In this document: piece by piece, positions 28,759 through 42,546 of the stretch
Position numbering within the stretch: the first letter of the stretch is position 1
How the letters are laid out: the number at the start of each line of letters is the position of its first letter
DNA from: Myxocyprinus asiaticus
Taxonomy: Eukaryota > Chordata > Actinopteri > Cypriniformes > Catostomidae
Assembly: GCF_019703515.2 (NCBI RefSeq)
Contig: NC_059388.1
Location: 819,501 to 883,500 of the forward strand
Direction: 5' to 3'
DNA length: 64,000 nucleotides
Position numbers and translations under genes: made by a program
Notes under the pieces: generated by a model
Seen by the model: the letters and a program-made list of their open reading frames with translations, nothing else
What the model was told of the DNA's origin: nothing
Database searches by the model: none

Positions 28759-29489
28759 ATCTGTTACACTTTGATTGCATGCAAATTACCAGCCAATTAA
28801 AAGCCAAAATATATTTCTGTTTGATAGGATCAAATTTTATCATCGGCAGAGTGCTTGAGTACAGAAAATATGAGGCCCGACTGTTCTAAATGTGCATACC
28901 TTGAACACGCAATATGCTCACACTCTTGGAGTTATTAGCACTAATTAGATGGCAACACTTGAAATTGAGCTGTTGATTTCATAAAGAAGAAGGGGTTATC
29001 ACAGGTTAACAGCAGTAGATGAAAGTGGAAATATCAACAGTGGGTGTTGTGGTTCGATTATAGATGCACTTCCTTGCCTCATTAGTTTTTTAGAGCAGAA
29101 AGGTCTTGTAGACAATAAATATGATATGTAGGCCTCAAACACATGAACAGATTGCCTTTTTCTCTTATTCACAATTAAAGGTACCATTGAGATTTGAACT
29201 CGGATTGCTCGATTCAGAGTGCTAAGCACTAGACCATGGAATCTCAAGAAGACAGACCTTCAGTATAATGCTCACCAAATTCAGCAACACTGACAGGCTC
29301 CTATGCACTGATCATGCTGATGTATGCCTGGAGAACACAGTGAGAGGGGCTTTGAGAGCATTTTGAGGCCTTTAACTCCACCTCCAAAACAAGCTCCCCT
29401 CTGTGGCAGATAGAAAATGCAACCTAGGTGTATCCAACAACCATCTGTAACCAACCTTCCACGCAAACCAAAGGTTCAGTGTTTATGTT

Positions 29490-29561
29490 GGGCTCGTCTG
29501 GGATTTGAACCCGGGACCTCTCGCACCCAAAGCGAGAATCATACGCCTAGACCAACGAGCC
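29490..29561 (-). tRNA. tRNA-Pro(UGG) P5, class B
   Basis: Class B: D loop GGCG instead of GGGG, and a C-A mismatch at the second T-stem pair (CCGGG/CCCAG). Probably impaired. Confidence 0.65.
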
Positions 29562-30304
29562 ATCTGTTACACTTTGATTGCATGCAAATTACCAGCCAAT
29601 TAAAAGCCAAAATATATTTCTGTTTGATAGGATCAAATTTTATCATCGGCAGAGTGCTTGAGTACAGAAAATATGAGGCCCGACTGTTCTAAATGTGCAT
29701 ACCTTGAACACGCAATATGCTCACACTCTTGGAGTTATTAGCACTAATTAGATGGCAACACTTGAAATTGAGCTGTTGATTTCATAAAGAAGAAGGGGTT
29801 ATCACAGGTTAACAGCAGTAGATGAAAGTGGAAATATCAACAGTGGGTGTTGTGGTTCGATTATAGCTGCACTTCCTTGCCTCATTAGTTTTTTAGAGCA
29901 GAAAGGTCTTGTAGACAATAAATATGATATGTAGGCCTCAAACACATGAACAGATTGCCTTTTTCTCTTATTCACAATTAAAGGTACCATTGAGATTTGA
30001 ACTCGGATTGCTCGATTCAGAGTGCTAAGCACTAGACCATGGAATCTCAAGAAGACAGATCTTCAGTATAATGCTCACCAAATTGAGCAATTTCGGCAAC
30101 ACTTGACAGGCTCCTATGCACTGATCATGCTGATGTATGCCTGGAGAACACAGTGAGAGGGGCTTTGAGAGCATTTTGAGGCCTTTAACTCCACCTCCAA
30201 AACAAGCTCCCCTCTGTGGCAGATAGCAAATGCAACCTAGGTGTGATCCAACAACCAGTCTGTAACCAACCTTCCACGCAAACCAAAGGCTCAGTGTTTA
30301 TGCT

Positions 30305-30376
30305 GGGCTCGTCCAGGATTTGAACCCGGGACCTCTCGCACCCAAAGCGAGAATCATACCCCTAGACCAACAAGCC
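30305..30376 (-). tRNA. tRNA-Pro(UGG) P6, class D
   Basis: T-stem G-U pair and one acceptor G-U pair (GGCTTGT); otherwise canonical, and all stems pair. Confidence 0.72.
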
Positions 30377-31115
30377 ATCCTGTTACACTTTGATTGCGAT
30401 GCAAATTACCAGCCAATTAAAAGCCAAAATATATTTCTGTTTGATAGGATCAAATTTTGTCATCGGCAGAGTGCTTGAGCACAGAAAATATGAGGCCCGA
30501 CTGTTCTAAATGTGCATACCTTGAACACGCAATATGCTCACACTCTTGGAGTGATTTGCACTAATTAGATGGCAACACTTGAAATTGAGCTGTTGTTTTC
30601 ATAAAGTGCAAGAAGAAGGGGTTATCACAGGTTAACAGCAGTAGATGAAAGTGGAAATATCAACAGTGGGTGTTGTGGTTCGATTATAGCTGCACTTCCT
30701 TGCCTCATTAGTTTTTTAGAGCAGAAAGGTCTTGTAGACAATAAATATGATATGTAGGCCTCAAACACATGAACAGATTGCCTTTTTCTCTTATTCACAA
30801 TTAAAGGTACCATTGAGATTTGAACTCGGATTGCTCGATTCAGAGTGCTAAGCACTAGACCATGGAATCTCAAGAAGACAGACCTTCAGTATAATGCTCA
30901 CCAAATTCAGCAACACTGACAGGCTCCTATGCACTGATCATGCTGATGTATGCCTGGAGAACACAGTGAGAGGGGCTTTGAGAGCATTTTGAGGCCTTTA
31001 ACTCCACCTCCAAAACAAGCTCCCCTCTGTGGCAGATAGAAAATGCAACCTAGGTGTATCCAACAACCATCTGTAACCAACCTTCCACGCAAACCAAAGG
31101 TTCAGTGTTTATGTT

Positions 31116-31187
31116 GGGCTCGTCTGGGATTTGAACCCGGGACCTCTCGCACCCAAAGCGAGAATCATACGCCTAGACCAACGAGCC
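31116..31187 (-). tRNA. tRNA-Pro(UGG) P7, class B
   Basis: Same two changes as P5 (D loop GGCG, T-stem C-A mismatch). Confidence 0.65.
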
Positions 31188-31927
31188 ATCTGTTACACTT
31201 TGATTGCATGCAAATTACCAGCCAATTAAAAGCCAAAATATATTTCTGTTTGATAGGATCAAATTTTATCATCGGCAGAGTGCTTGAGTACAGAAAATAT
31301 GAGGCCCGACTGTTCTAAATGTGCATACCTTGAACACGCAATATGCTCACACTCTTGGAGTTATTAGCACTAATTAGATGGCAACACTTGAAATTGAGCT
31401 GTTGATTTCATAAAGAAGAAGGGGTTATCACAGGTTAACAGCAGTAGATGAAAGTGGAAATATCAACAGTGGGTGTTGTGGTGCGATTATAGCTGCACTT
31501 CCTTGCCTCATTAGTTTTTTAGAGCAGAAAGGTCTTGTAGACAATAAATATGATATGTAGGCCTCAAACACATGAACAGATTGCCTTTTTCTCTTATTCA
31601 CAATTAAAGGTACCATTGAGATTTGAACTCGGATTGCTCGATTCAGAGTGCTAAGCACTAGACCATGGAATCTCAAGAAGACAGACCTTCAGTATAATGC
31701 TCACCAAATTGAGCAATTTCGGCAACACTGACAGGCTCCTATGCACTGATCATGCTGATGTATGCCTGGAGAACACAGTGAGAGGGGCTTTGAGAGCATT
31801 TTGAGGCCTTTAACTCCACCTCCAAAACAAGCTCCCCTCTGTGGCAGATAGAAAATGCAACCTAGGTGTATCCAACAACCATCTGTAACCAACCTTCCAC
31901 GCAAACCAAAGGTTCAGTGTTTATGTT

Positions 31928-31999
31928 GGGCTCGTCTGGGATTTGAACCCGGGACCTCTCGCACCCAAAGCGAGAATCATACGCCTAGACCAACGAGCC
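31928..31999 (-). tRNA. tRNA-Pro(UGG) P8, class B
   Basis: Same two changes as P5. Confidence 0.65.
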
Positions 32000-32739
32000 A
32001 TCTGTTACACTTTGATTGCATGCAAATTACCAGCCAATTAAAAGCCAAAATATATTTCTGTTTGATAGGATCAAATTTTATCATCGGCAGAGTGCTTGAG
32101 TACAGAAAATATGAGGCCCGACTGTTCTAAATGTGCATACCTTGAACACGCAATATGCTCACACTCTTGGAGTTATTAGCACTAATTAGATGGCAACACT
32201 TGAAATTGAGCTGTTGATTTCATAAAGAAGAAGGGGTTATCACAGGTTAACAGCAGTAGATGAAAGTGGAAATATCAACAGTGGGTGTTGTGGTTCGATA
32301 ATAGATGCACTTCCTTGCCTCATTAGTTTTTTAGAGCAGAAAGGTCTTTTAGACAATAAATATGATTTGTAGGCCTCAAACACATGAACAGATTGCCTTT
32401 TTCTCTTATTCACATTTAAAGGTACCATTGAGATTTGAACTCGGATTGCTCGATTCAGAGTGCTAAGCACTAGACCATGGAATCTAAAGAAGATAGATCT
32501 TCAGTATAATGCACACCTACCTGAGCAATTTCGGCCACACTTGGAGGTTCCCATGCACTCTTCGTGCTGATGTATGCCTGGAGAACACAGAGAGAGGGGC
32601 TTTGAGAGCATTTTGAGGCCTTTAACTCCACCTCCAAAACAAGCTCCCCTCTGCGGCAGATTGCAAGTGCAACCTAGGTGTGACTAGCAACAGTCTGTAA
32701 CCAAGCTTCCGCACAAACGAAAGCCTCAATGTATACCCT

Positions 32740-32811
32740 GGGCTCGTCCAGGATTTGAACCTGGGACCACTCACACCCAAAGTGAGAATCATACCCCTAG
32801 ATCAAAAAGCC
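32740..32811 (-). pseudogene. tRNA-Pro(UGG) P9, class C
   Basis: Identical in pattern to P2, including the acceptor mismatch. It starts a new block of units. Confidence 0.75.
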
Positions 32812-33560
32812 TCCTATAACAATTTGCTGCGATACAAATTACCAGCCAATTAAAAGCCAAAATATATTTCTGTTTGATAAGATCAAATTTTGTCATCGGC
32901 AGAGTTCTTGAGCACTGAAAATATGCGGCCCGACTGTTCTAAATGTGCATACCTTGAACACACAATATGCTCACACTCTTGGAGTGATTTGCACTAATTA
33001 GATGGCAACACTTGAAATTGAGCTGTTGTTTTCATAAAGAAGTGCAAGAAGAAGGGGTTATCACAGGTTAACAGCAGTAGATGAAAGTGGAAATATCAAC
33101 AGTGGGTGTTGTGGTTCGATAATAGATGCACTTCCTTGCCTCATTAGTTTTTTAGAGCAGAAAGGTCTTGTAGACAATAAATATGATATGTAGGCCTCAA
33201 ACACATGAACAGATTGCCTTTTTCTCTTATTCACAATTAAAGGTACCATTGAGATTTGAACTCGGATTGCTCGATTCAGAGTGCTAAGCACTAGACCATG
33301 GAATCTCAAGAAGACAGACCTTCAGTATAATGCTCACCAAATTGAGCAATTTCGGCAACACTGACAGGCTCCTATGCACTGATCATGCTGATGTATGCCT
33401 GGAGAACACAGTGAGAGGGGCTTTGAGAGCATTTTGAGGCCTTTAACTCCACCTCCAAAACAAGCTCCCCTCTGTGGCAGATAGAAAATGCAACCTAGGT
33501 GTATCCAACAACCATCTGTAACCAACCTTCCACGCAAACCAAAGGCTCAGTGTTTATGTT

Positions 33561-33632
33561 GGGCTCGTCCGGGATTTGAACCCGGGACCTCTCGCACCCA
33601 AAGCGAGAATCATACCCCTAGACCAACGAGCC
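33561..33632 (-). tRNA. tRNA-Pro(UGG) P10, canonical (class A)
   Basis: Identical to P4 over all 72 nt. Confidence 0.88.
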
Positions 33633-34368
33633 ATCTGTTACACTTTGATTGCATGCAAATTACCAGCCAATTAAAAGCCAAAATATATTTCTGTTTGATA
33701 GGATCAAATTTTATCATCGGCAGAGTGCTTGAGTACAGAAAATATGCGGCACGACTGTTCTAAATGTGCATACCTTGAACACGCAATATGCTCACACTCT
33801 TGGAGTTATTAGCACTAATTAGATGGCAACACTTGAAATTGAGCTGTTGATTTCATAAAGAAGAAGGGGTTATCACAGGTTAACAGCAGTAGATGAAAGT
33901 GGAAATATCAACAGTGGGTGTTGTGGTTCGATAATAGATGCACTTCCTTGCCTCATTAGTTTTTTAGAGCAGAAAGGTCTTGTAGACAATAAATATGATA
34001 TGTAGGCCTCAAACACATGAACAGATTGCCTTTTTCTCTTATTCACAATTAAAGGTACCATTGAGATTTGAACTCGGATTGCTCGATTCAGAGTGCTAAG
34101 CACTAGACCATGGAATCTCAAGAAGACAGACCTTCAGTATAATGCTCCACCTAGCAATTTCAGCAACACTGACAGGCTCCTATGCACTGATCATGCTGAT
34201 GTATGCCTGGAGAACACAGTGAGAGGGGCTTTGAGAGCATTTTGAGGCCTTTAACTCCACCTCCAAAACAAGCTCCCCTCTGTGGCAGATAGAAAATGCA
34301 ACCTAGGTGTATCCAACAACCATCTGTAACCAACCTTCCACGCAAACCAAAGGTTCAGTGTTTATGTT

Positions 34369-34440
34369 GGGCTCGTCTGGGATTTGAACCCGGGACCTCT
34401 CGCACCCAAAGCGAGAATCATACGCCTAGACCAACGAGCC
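34369..34440 (-). tRNA. tRNA-Pro(UGG) P11, class B
   Basis: Same changes as P5. The unit boundary just left of it carries a unique CACCTAGCAATTTCAG variant at about 34148. Confidence 0.65.
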
Positions 34441-35171
34441 ATCTGTTACACTTTGATTGCATGCAAATTACCAGCCAATTAAAAGCCAAAATATATTTCT
34501 GTTTGATAGGATCAAATTTTATCATCGGCAGAGTGCTTGAGTACAGAAAATATGAGGCCCGACTGTTCTAAATGTGCATACCTTGAACACGCAATATGCT
34601 CACACTCTTGGAGTTATTAGCACTAATTAGATGGCAACACTTGAAATTGAGCTGTTGATTTCATAAAGAAGAAGGGGTTATCACAGGTTAACAGCAGTAG
34701 ATGAAAGTGGAAATATCAACAGTGGGTGTTGTGGTTCGATAATAGATGCACTTCCTTGCCTCATTAGTTTTTTAGAGCAGAAAGGTCTTGTAGACAATAA
34801 ATATGATATGTAGGCCTCAAACACATGAACAGATTGCCTTTTTCTCTTATTCACAATTAAAGGTACCATTGAGATTTGAACTCGGATTGCTCGATTCAGA
34901 GTGCTAAGCACTAGACCATGGAATCTCAAGAAGACAGACCTTCAGTATAATGCTCACCAAATTCAGCAACACTGACAGGCTCCTATGCACTGATCATGCT
35001 GATGTATGCCTGGAGAACACAGTGAGAGGGGCTTTGAGAGCATTTTGAGGCCTTTAACTCCACCTCCAAAACAAGCTCCCCTCTGTGGCAGATAGAAAAT
35101 GCAACCTAGGTGTATCCAACAACCATCTGTAACCAACCTTCCACGCAAACCAAAGGTTCAGTGTTTATGTT

Positions 35172-35243
35172 GGGCTCGTCCGGGATTTGAACCCGGGACC
35201 TCTCGCACCCAAAGCGAGAATCATACGCCTAGACCAACGAGCC
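35172..35243 (-). tRNA. tRNA-Pro(UGG) P12, A/B hybrid
   Basis: Canonical T stem (class A) but D loop GGCG (class B): a recombinant or conversion product, or the class-B intermediate. Confidence 0.7.
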
Positions 35244-35983
35244 ATCTGTTACACTTTGATTGCATGCAAATTACCAGCCAATTAAAAGCCAAAATATATT
35301 TCTGTTTGATAGGATCAAATTTTATCATCGGCAGAGTGCTTGAGTACAGAAAATATGAGGCCCGACTGTTCTAAATGTGCATACCTTGAACACGCAATAT
35401 GCTCACACTCTTGGAGTTATTAGCACTAATTAGATGGCAACACTTGAAATTGAGCTGTTGATTTCATAAAGAAGAAGGGGTTATCACAGGTTAACAGCAG
35501 TAGATGAAAGTGGAAATATCAACAGTGGGTGTTGTGGTTCGATAATAGATGCACTTCCTTGCCTCATTAGTTTTTTAGAGCAGAAAGGTCTTGTAGACAA
35601 TAAATATGATATGTAGGCCTCAAACACATGAACAGATTGCCTTTTTCTCTTATTCACAATTAAAGGTACCATTGAGATTTGAACTCGGATTGCTCGATTC
35701 AGAGTGCTAAGCACTAGACCATGGAATCTCAAGAAGACAGACCTTCAGTATAATGCTCACCAAATTCAGCAATTTCGGCAACACTGACAGGCTCCTATGC
35801 ACTGATCATGCTGATGTATGCCTGGAGAACACAGTGAGAGGGGCTTTGAGAGCATTTTGAGGCCTTTAACTCCACCTCCAAAACAAGCTCCCCTCTGTGG
35901 CAGATAGAAAATGCAACCTAGGTGTATCCAACAACCATCTGTAACCAACCTTCCACGCAAACCAAAGGTTCAGTGTTTATGTT

Positions 35984-36055
35984 GGGCTCGTCTGGGATTT
36001 GAACCCGGGACCTCTCGCACCCAAAGCGAGAATCATACGCCTAGACCAACGAGCC
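35984..36055 (-). tRNA. tRNA-Pro(UGG) P13, class B
   Basis: Same changes as P5. Confidence 0.65.
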
Positions 36056-36795
36056 ATCTGTTACACTTTGATTGCATGCAAATTACCAGCCAATTAAAAG
36101 CCAAAATATATTTCTGTTTGATAGGATCAAATTTTATCATCGGCAGAGTGCTTGAGTACAGAAAATATGAGGCCCGACTGTTCTAAATGTGCATACCTTG
36201 AACACGCAATATGCTCACACTCTTGGAGTTATTAGCACTAATTAGATGGCAACACTTGAAATTGAGCTGTTGATTTCATAAAGAAGAAGGGGTTATCACA
36301 GGTTAACAGCAGTAGATGAAAGTGGAAATATCAACAGTGGGTGTTGTGGTTCGATAATAGATGCACTTCCTTGCCTCATTAGTTTTTTAGAGCAGAAAGG
36401 TCTTGTAGACAATAAATATGATATGTAGGCCTCAAACACATGAACAGATTGCCTTTTTCTCTTATTCACAATTAAAGGTACCATTGAGATTTGAACTCGG
36501 ATTGCTCGATTCAGAGTGCTAAGCACTAGACCATGGAATCTCAAGAAGACAGACCTTCAGTATAATGCTCACCAAATTGAGCAATTTCGGCAACACTGAC
36601 AGGCTCCTATGCACTGATCATGCTGATGTATGCCTGGAGAACACAGTGAGAGGGGCTTTGAGAGCATTTTGAGGCCTTTAACTCCACCTCCAAAACAAGC
36701 TCCCCTCTGTGGCAGATAGAAAATGCAACCTAGGTGTATTCAACAACCATCTGTAACCAACCTTCCACGCAAACCAAAGGTTCAGTGTTTATGTT

Positions 36796-36867
36796 GGGCT
36801 CGTCCGGGATTTGAACCCGGGGCCTCTTGCACCCAAAGCGAGAATCAAACCCCTAGACCAACAAGCC
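36796..36867 (-). tRNA. tRNA-Pro(UGG) P14, class A-like with private changes
   Basis: Canonical T stem and anticodon. Private changes at the anticodon stem (GCAAGAGG in place of GCGAGAGG), the variable region and the D arm (GTTTGATTC). Confidence 0.65.
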
Positions 36868-37607
36868 ATCTGTTACACTTTGATTGCATGCAAATTACAA
36901 GCCAATTAAAAGCCAAAATATATTTCTGTTTGATAGGATCAAATTTTATCATCGGGAGAGTGCTTGAGTACAGAAAATATGCGGCACGACTGTTCTAAAT
37001 GTGCATACCTTGAACACGCAATATGCTCACACTCTTGGAGTTATTAGCACTAATTAGATGGCAACACTTGAAATTGAGCTGTTGATTTCATAAAGAAGAA
37101 GGGGTTATCACAGGTTAACAGCAGTAGATGAAAGTGGAAATATCAACAGTGGGTGTTGTGGTTCGATAATAGATGCACTTCCTTGCCTCATTAGTTTTTT
37201 AGAGCAGAAAGGTCTTTTAGACAATAAATATGATTTGTAGGCCTCAAACACATGAACAGATTGCCTTTTTCTCTTATTCACATTTAAAGGTACCATTGAG
37301 ATTTGAACTCGGATTGCTCGATTCAGAGTGCTAAGCACTAGACCATGGAATCTAAAGAAGATAGATCTTCAGTATAATGCACACCTACCTGAGCAATTTC
37401 GGCCACACTTGGAGGTTCCCATGCACTCTTCGTGCTGATGTATGCCTGGAGAACACAGAGAGAGGGGCTTTGAGAGCATTTTGAGGCCTTTAACTCCACC
37501 TCCAAAACAAGCTCCCCTCTGCGGCAGATTGCAAGTGCAACCTAGGTGTGACTAGCAACAGTCTGTAACCAAGCTTCCGCACAAACGAAAGCCTCAATGT
37601 ATACCCT

Positions 37608-37679
37608 GGGCTCGTCCAGGATTTGAACCTGGGACCACTCACACCCAAAGTGAGAATCATACCCCTAGATCAAAAAGCC
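37608..37679 (-). pseudogene. tRNA-Pro(UGG) P15, class C
   Basis: Same as P2. Block start. Confidence 0.75.
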
Positions 37680-38428
37680 TCCTATAACAATTTGCTGCGA
37701 TACAAATTACCAGCCAATTAAAAGCCAAAATATATTTCTGTTTGATAAGATCAAATTTTGTCATCGGCAGAGTTCTTGAGCACTGAAAATATGCGGCCCG
37801 ACTGTTCTAAATGTGCATACCTTGAACACACAATATGCTCACACTCTTGGAGTGATTTGCACTAATTAGATGGCAACACTTGAAATTGAGCTGTTGTTTT
37901 CATAAAGAAGTGCAAGAAGAAGGGGTTATCACAGGTTAACAGCAGTAGATGAAAGTGGAAATATCAACAGTGGGTGTTGTGGTTCGATTATAGCTGCACT
38001 TCCTTGCCTCATTAGTTTTTTAGAGCAGAAAGGTCTTGTAGACAATAAATATGATATGTAGGCCTCAAACACATGAACAGATTGCCTTTTTCTCTTATTC
38101 ACAATTAAAGGTACCATTGAGATTTGAACTCGGATTGCTCGATTCAGAGTGCTAAGCACTAGACCATGGAATCTCAAGAAGACAGACCTTCAGTATAATG
38201 CTCACCAAATTGAGCAATTTCGGCAACACTGACAGGCTCCTATGCACTGATCATGCTGATGTATGCCTGGAGAACACAGTGAGAGGGGCTTTGAGAGCAT
38301 TTTGAGGCCTTTAACTCCACCTCCAAAACAAGCTCCCCTCTGTGGCAGATAGAAAATGCAACCTAGGTGTATCCAACAACCATCTGTAACCAACCTTCCA
38401 CGCAAACCAAAGGCTCAGTGTTTATGTT

Positions 38429-38500
38429 GGGCTCGTCCGGGATTTGAACCCGGGACCTCTCGCACCCAAAGCGAGAATCATACCCCTAGACCAACGAGCC
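38429..38500 (-). tRNA. tRNA-Pro(UGG) P16, canonical (class A)
   Basis: Identical to P4 over all 72 nt. Confidence 0.88.
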
Positions 38501-39231
38501 ATCTGTTACACTTTGATTGCATGCAAATTACCAGCCAATTAAAAGCCAAAATATATTTCTGTTTGATAGGATCAAATTTTATCATCGGCAGAGTGCTTGA
38601 GTACAGAAAATATGAGGCCCGACTGTTCTAAATGTGCATACCTTGAACACGCAATATGCTCACACTCTTGGAGTTATTAGCACTAATTAGATGGCAACAC
38701 TTGAAATTGAGCTGTTGATTTCATAAAGAAGAAGGGGTTATCACAGGTTAACAGCAGTAGATGAAAGTGGAAATATCAACAGTGGGTGTTGTGGTTCGAT
38801 AATAGATGCACTTCCTTGCCTCATTAGTTTTTTAGAGCAGAAAGGTCTTGTAGACAATAAATATGATATGTAGGCCTCAAACACATGAACAGATTGCCTT
38901 TTTCTCTTATTCACAATTAAAGGTACCATTGAGATTTGAACTCGGATTGCTCGATTCAGAGTGCTAAGCACTAGACCATGGAATCTCAAGAAGACAGACC
39001 TTCAGTATAATGCTCACCAAATTCAGCAACACTGACAGGCTCCTATGCACTGATCATGCTGATGTATGCCTGGAGAACACAGTGAGAGGGGCTTTGAGAG
39101 CATTTTGAGGCCTTTAACTCCACCTCCAAAACAAGCTCCCCTCTGTGGCAGATAGAAAATGCAACCTAGGTGTATCCAACAACCATCTGTAACCAACCTT
39201 CCACGCAAACCAAAGGTTCAGTGTTTATGTT

Positions 39232-39303
39232 GGGCTCGTCTGGGATTTGAACCCAGGACCTCTCGCACCCAAAGCGAGAATCATACGCCTAGACCAACGA
39301 GCC
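39232..39303 (-). tRNA. tRNA-Pro(UGG) P17, class B'
   Basis: As class B, but C-to-T at the second T-stem position turns the C-A mismatch into T-A (CTGGG/CCCAG), so pairing is restored. D loop GGCG remains. Confidence 0.7.
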
Positions 39304-40034
39304 ATCTGTTACACTTTGATTGCATGCAAATTACCAGCCAATTAAAAGCCAAAATATATTTCTGTTTGATAGGATCAAATTTTATCATCGGCAGAGTGCT
39401 TGAGTACAGAAAATATGAGGCCCGACTGTTCTAAATGTGCATACCTTGAACACGCAATATGCTCACACTCTTGGAGTTATTAGCACTAATTAGATGGCAA
39501 CACTTGAAATTGAGCTGTTGATTTCATAAAGAAGAAGGGGTTATCACAGGTTAACAGCAGTAGATGAAAGTGGAAATATCAACAGTGGGTGTTGTGGTTC
39601 GATTATAGCTGCACTTCCTTGCCTCATTAGTTTTTTAGAGCAGAAAGGTCTTGTAGACAATAAATATGATATGTAGGCCTCAAACACATGAACAGATTGC
39701 CTTTTTCTCTTATTCACAATTAAAGGTACCATTGAGATTTGAACTCGGATTGCTCGATTCAGAGTGCTAAGCACTAGACCATGGAATCTCAAGAAGACAG
39801 ACCTTCAGTATAATGCTCACCAAATTCAGCAACACTGACAGGCTCCTATGCACTGATCATGCTGATGTATGCCTGGAGAACACAGTGAGAGGGGCTTTGA
39901 GAGCATTTTGAGGCCTTTAACTCCACCTCCAAAACAAGCTCCCCTCTGTGGCAGATAGAAAATGCAACCTAGGTGTATCCAACAACCATCTGTAACCAAC
40001 CTTCCACGCAAACCAAAGGTTCAGTGTTTATGTT

Positions 40035-40106
40035 GGGCTCGTCTGGGATTTGAACCCAGGACCTCTCGCACCCAAAGCGAGAATCATACGCCTAGACCAA
40101 CGAGCC
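40035..40106 (-). tRNA. tRNA-Pro(UGG) P18, class B'
   Basis: Identical to P17. Confidence 0.7.
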
Positions 40107-40837
40107 ATCTGTTACACTTTGATTGCATGCAAATTACCAGCCAATTAAAAGCCAAAATATATTTCTGTTTGATAGGATCAAATTTTATCATCGGCAGAGT
40201 GCTTGAGTACAGAAAATATGAGGCCCGACTGTTCTAAATGTGCATACCTTGAACACGCAATATGCTCACACTCTTGGAGTTATTAGCACTAATTAGATGG
40301 CAACACTTGAAATTGAGCTGTTGATTTCATAAAGAAGAAGGGGTTATCACAGGTTAACAGCAGTAGATGAAAGTGGAAATATCAACAGTGGGTGTTGTGG
40401 TTCGATAATAGATGCACTTCCTTGCCTCATTAGTTTTTTAGAGCAGAAAGGTCTTGTAGACAATAAATATGATATGTAGGCCTCAAACACATGAACAGAT
40501 TGCCTTTTTCTCTTATTCACAATTAAAGGTACCATTGAGATTTGAACTCGGATTGCTCGATTCAGAGTGCTAAGCACTAGACCATGGAATCTCAAGAAGA
40601 CAGACCTTCAGTATAATGCTCACCAAATTCAGCAACACTGACAGGCTCCTATGCACTGATCATGCTGATGTATGCCTGGAGAACACAGTGAGAGGGGCTT
40701 TGAGAGCATTTTGAGGCCTTTAACTCCACCTCCAAAACAAGCTCCCCTCTGTGGCAGATAGAAAATGCAACCTAGGTGTATCCAACAACCATCTGTAACC
40801 AACCTTCCACGCAAACCAAAGGTTCAGTGTTTATGTT

Positions 40838-40909
40838 GGGCTCGTCTGGGATTTGAACCCAGGACCTCTCGCACCCAAAGCGAGAATCATACGCCTAGAC
40901 CAACGAGCC
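40838..40909 (-). tRNA. tRNA-Pro(UGG) P19, class B'
   Basis: Identical to P17. Confidence 0.7.
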
Positions 40910-41651
40910 ATCTGTTACACTTTGATTGCATGCAAATTACCAGCCAATTAAAAGCCAAAATATATTTCTGTTTGATAGGATCAAATTTTATCATCGGCAG
41001 AGTGCTTGAGTACAGAAAATATGAGGCCCGACTGTTCTAAATGTGCATACCTTGAACACGCAATATGCTCACACTCTTGGAGTTATTAGCACTAATTAGA
41101 TGGCAACACTTGAAATTGAGCTGTTGATTTCATAAAGAAGAAGGGGTTATCACAGGTTAACAGCAGTAGATGAAAGTGGAAATATCAACAGTGGGTGTTG
41201 TGGTTCGATAATAGATGCACTTCCTTGCCTCATTAGTTTTTTAGAGCAGAAAGGTCTTGTAGACAATAAATATGATATGTAGGCCTCAAACACATGAACA
41301 GATTGCCTTTTTCTCTTATTCACAATTAAAGGTACCATTGAGATTTGAACTCGGATTGCTCGATTCAGAGTGCTAAGCACTAGACCATGGAATCTCAAGA
41401 AGACAGACCTTCAGTATAATGCTCACCAAATTGAGCAATTTCGGCAACACTGACAGGCTCCTATGCACTGATCATGCTGATGTATGCCTGGAGAACACAG
41501 TGAGAGGGGCTTTGAGAGCATTTTGAGGCCTTTAACTCCACCTCCAAAACAAGCTCCCCTCTGCGGCAGATTGCAAGTGCAACCTAGGTGTGATCTAGCA
41601 ACCAGTCTGTAACCAAGCTTCCGCACAAACGAAAGCCTCAATGTATACCCT

Positions 41652-41723
41652 GGGCTCGTCCAGGATTTGAACCTGGGACCACTCACACCCAAAGTGAGAA
41701 TCATACCCCTAGATCAACAAGCC
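41652..41723 (-). tRNA. tRNA-Pro(UGG) P20, class C with intact acceptor
   Basis: Class C stem changes plus acceptor GGCTTGT/ACGAGCC (one G-U) and D stem GATC/GATT: a diverged but fully foldable tRNA-Pro(TGG). Confidence 0.72.
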
Positions 41724-42474
41724 ATCCTATAACAATTTGACTGCGATACAAATTACCAGCCAATTAAAAGCCAAAATATATTTCTGTTTGATAAGATCAA
41801 ATTTTGTCATCGGCAGAGTTCTTGAGCACTGAAAATATGCGGCCCGACTGTTCTAAATGTGCATACCTTGAACACACAATATGCTCACACTCTTGGAGTG
41901 ATTTGCACTAATTAGATGGCAACACTTGAAATTGAGCTGTTGTTTTCATAAAGAAGTGCAAGAAGAAGGGGTTATCACAGGTTAACAGCAGTAGATGAAA
42001 GTGGAAATATCAACAGTGGGTGTTGTGGTTCGATAATAGATGCACTTCCTTGCCTCATTAGTTTTTTAGAGCAGAAAGGTCTTGTAGACAATAAATATGA
42101 TATGTAGGCCTCAAACACATGAACAGATTGCCTTTTTCTCTTATTCACAATTAAAGGTACCATTGAGATTTGAACTCGGATTGCTCGATTCAGAGTGCTA
42201 AGCACTAGACCATGGAATCTCAAGAAGACAGACCTTCAGTATAATGCTCACCAAATTGAGCAATTTCGGCAACACTGACAGGCTCCTATGCACTGATCAT
42301 GCTGATGTATGCCTGGAGAACACAGTGAGAGGGGCTTTGAGAGCATTTTGAGGCCTTTAACTCCACCTCCAAAACAAGCTCCCCTCTGTGGCAGATAGAA
42401 AATGCAACCTAGGTGTATCCAACAACCATCTGTAACCAACCTTCCACGCAAACCAAAGGCTCAGTGTTTATGTT

Positions 42475-42546
42475 GGGCTCGTCCGGGATTTGAACCCGGG
42501 ACCTCTCGCACCCAAAGCGAGAATCATACCCCTAGACCAACGAGCC
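42475..42546 (-). tRNA. tRNA-Pro(UGG) P21, canonical (class A)
   Basis: Identical to P4 over all 72 nt. Confidence 0.88.
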
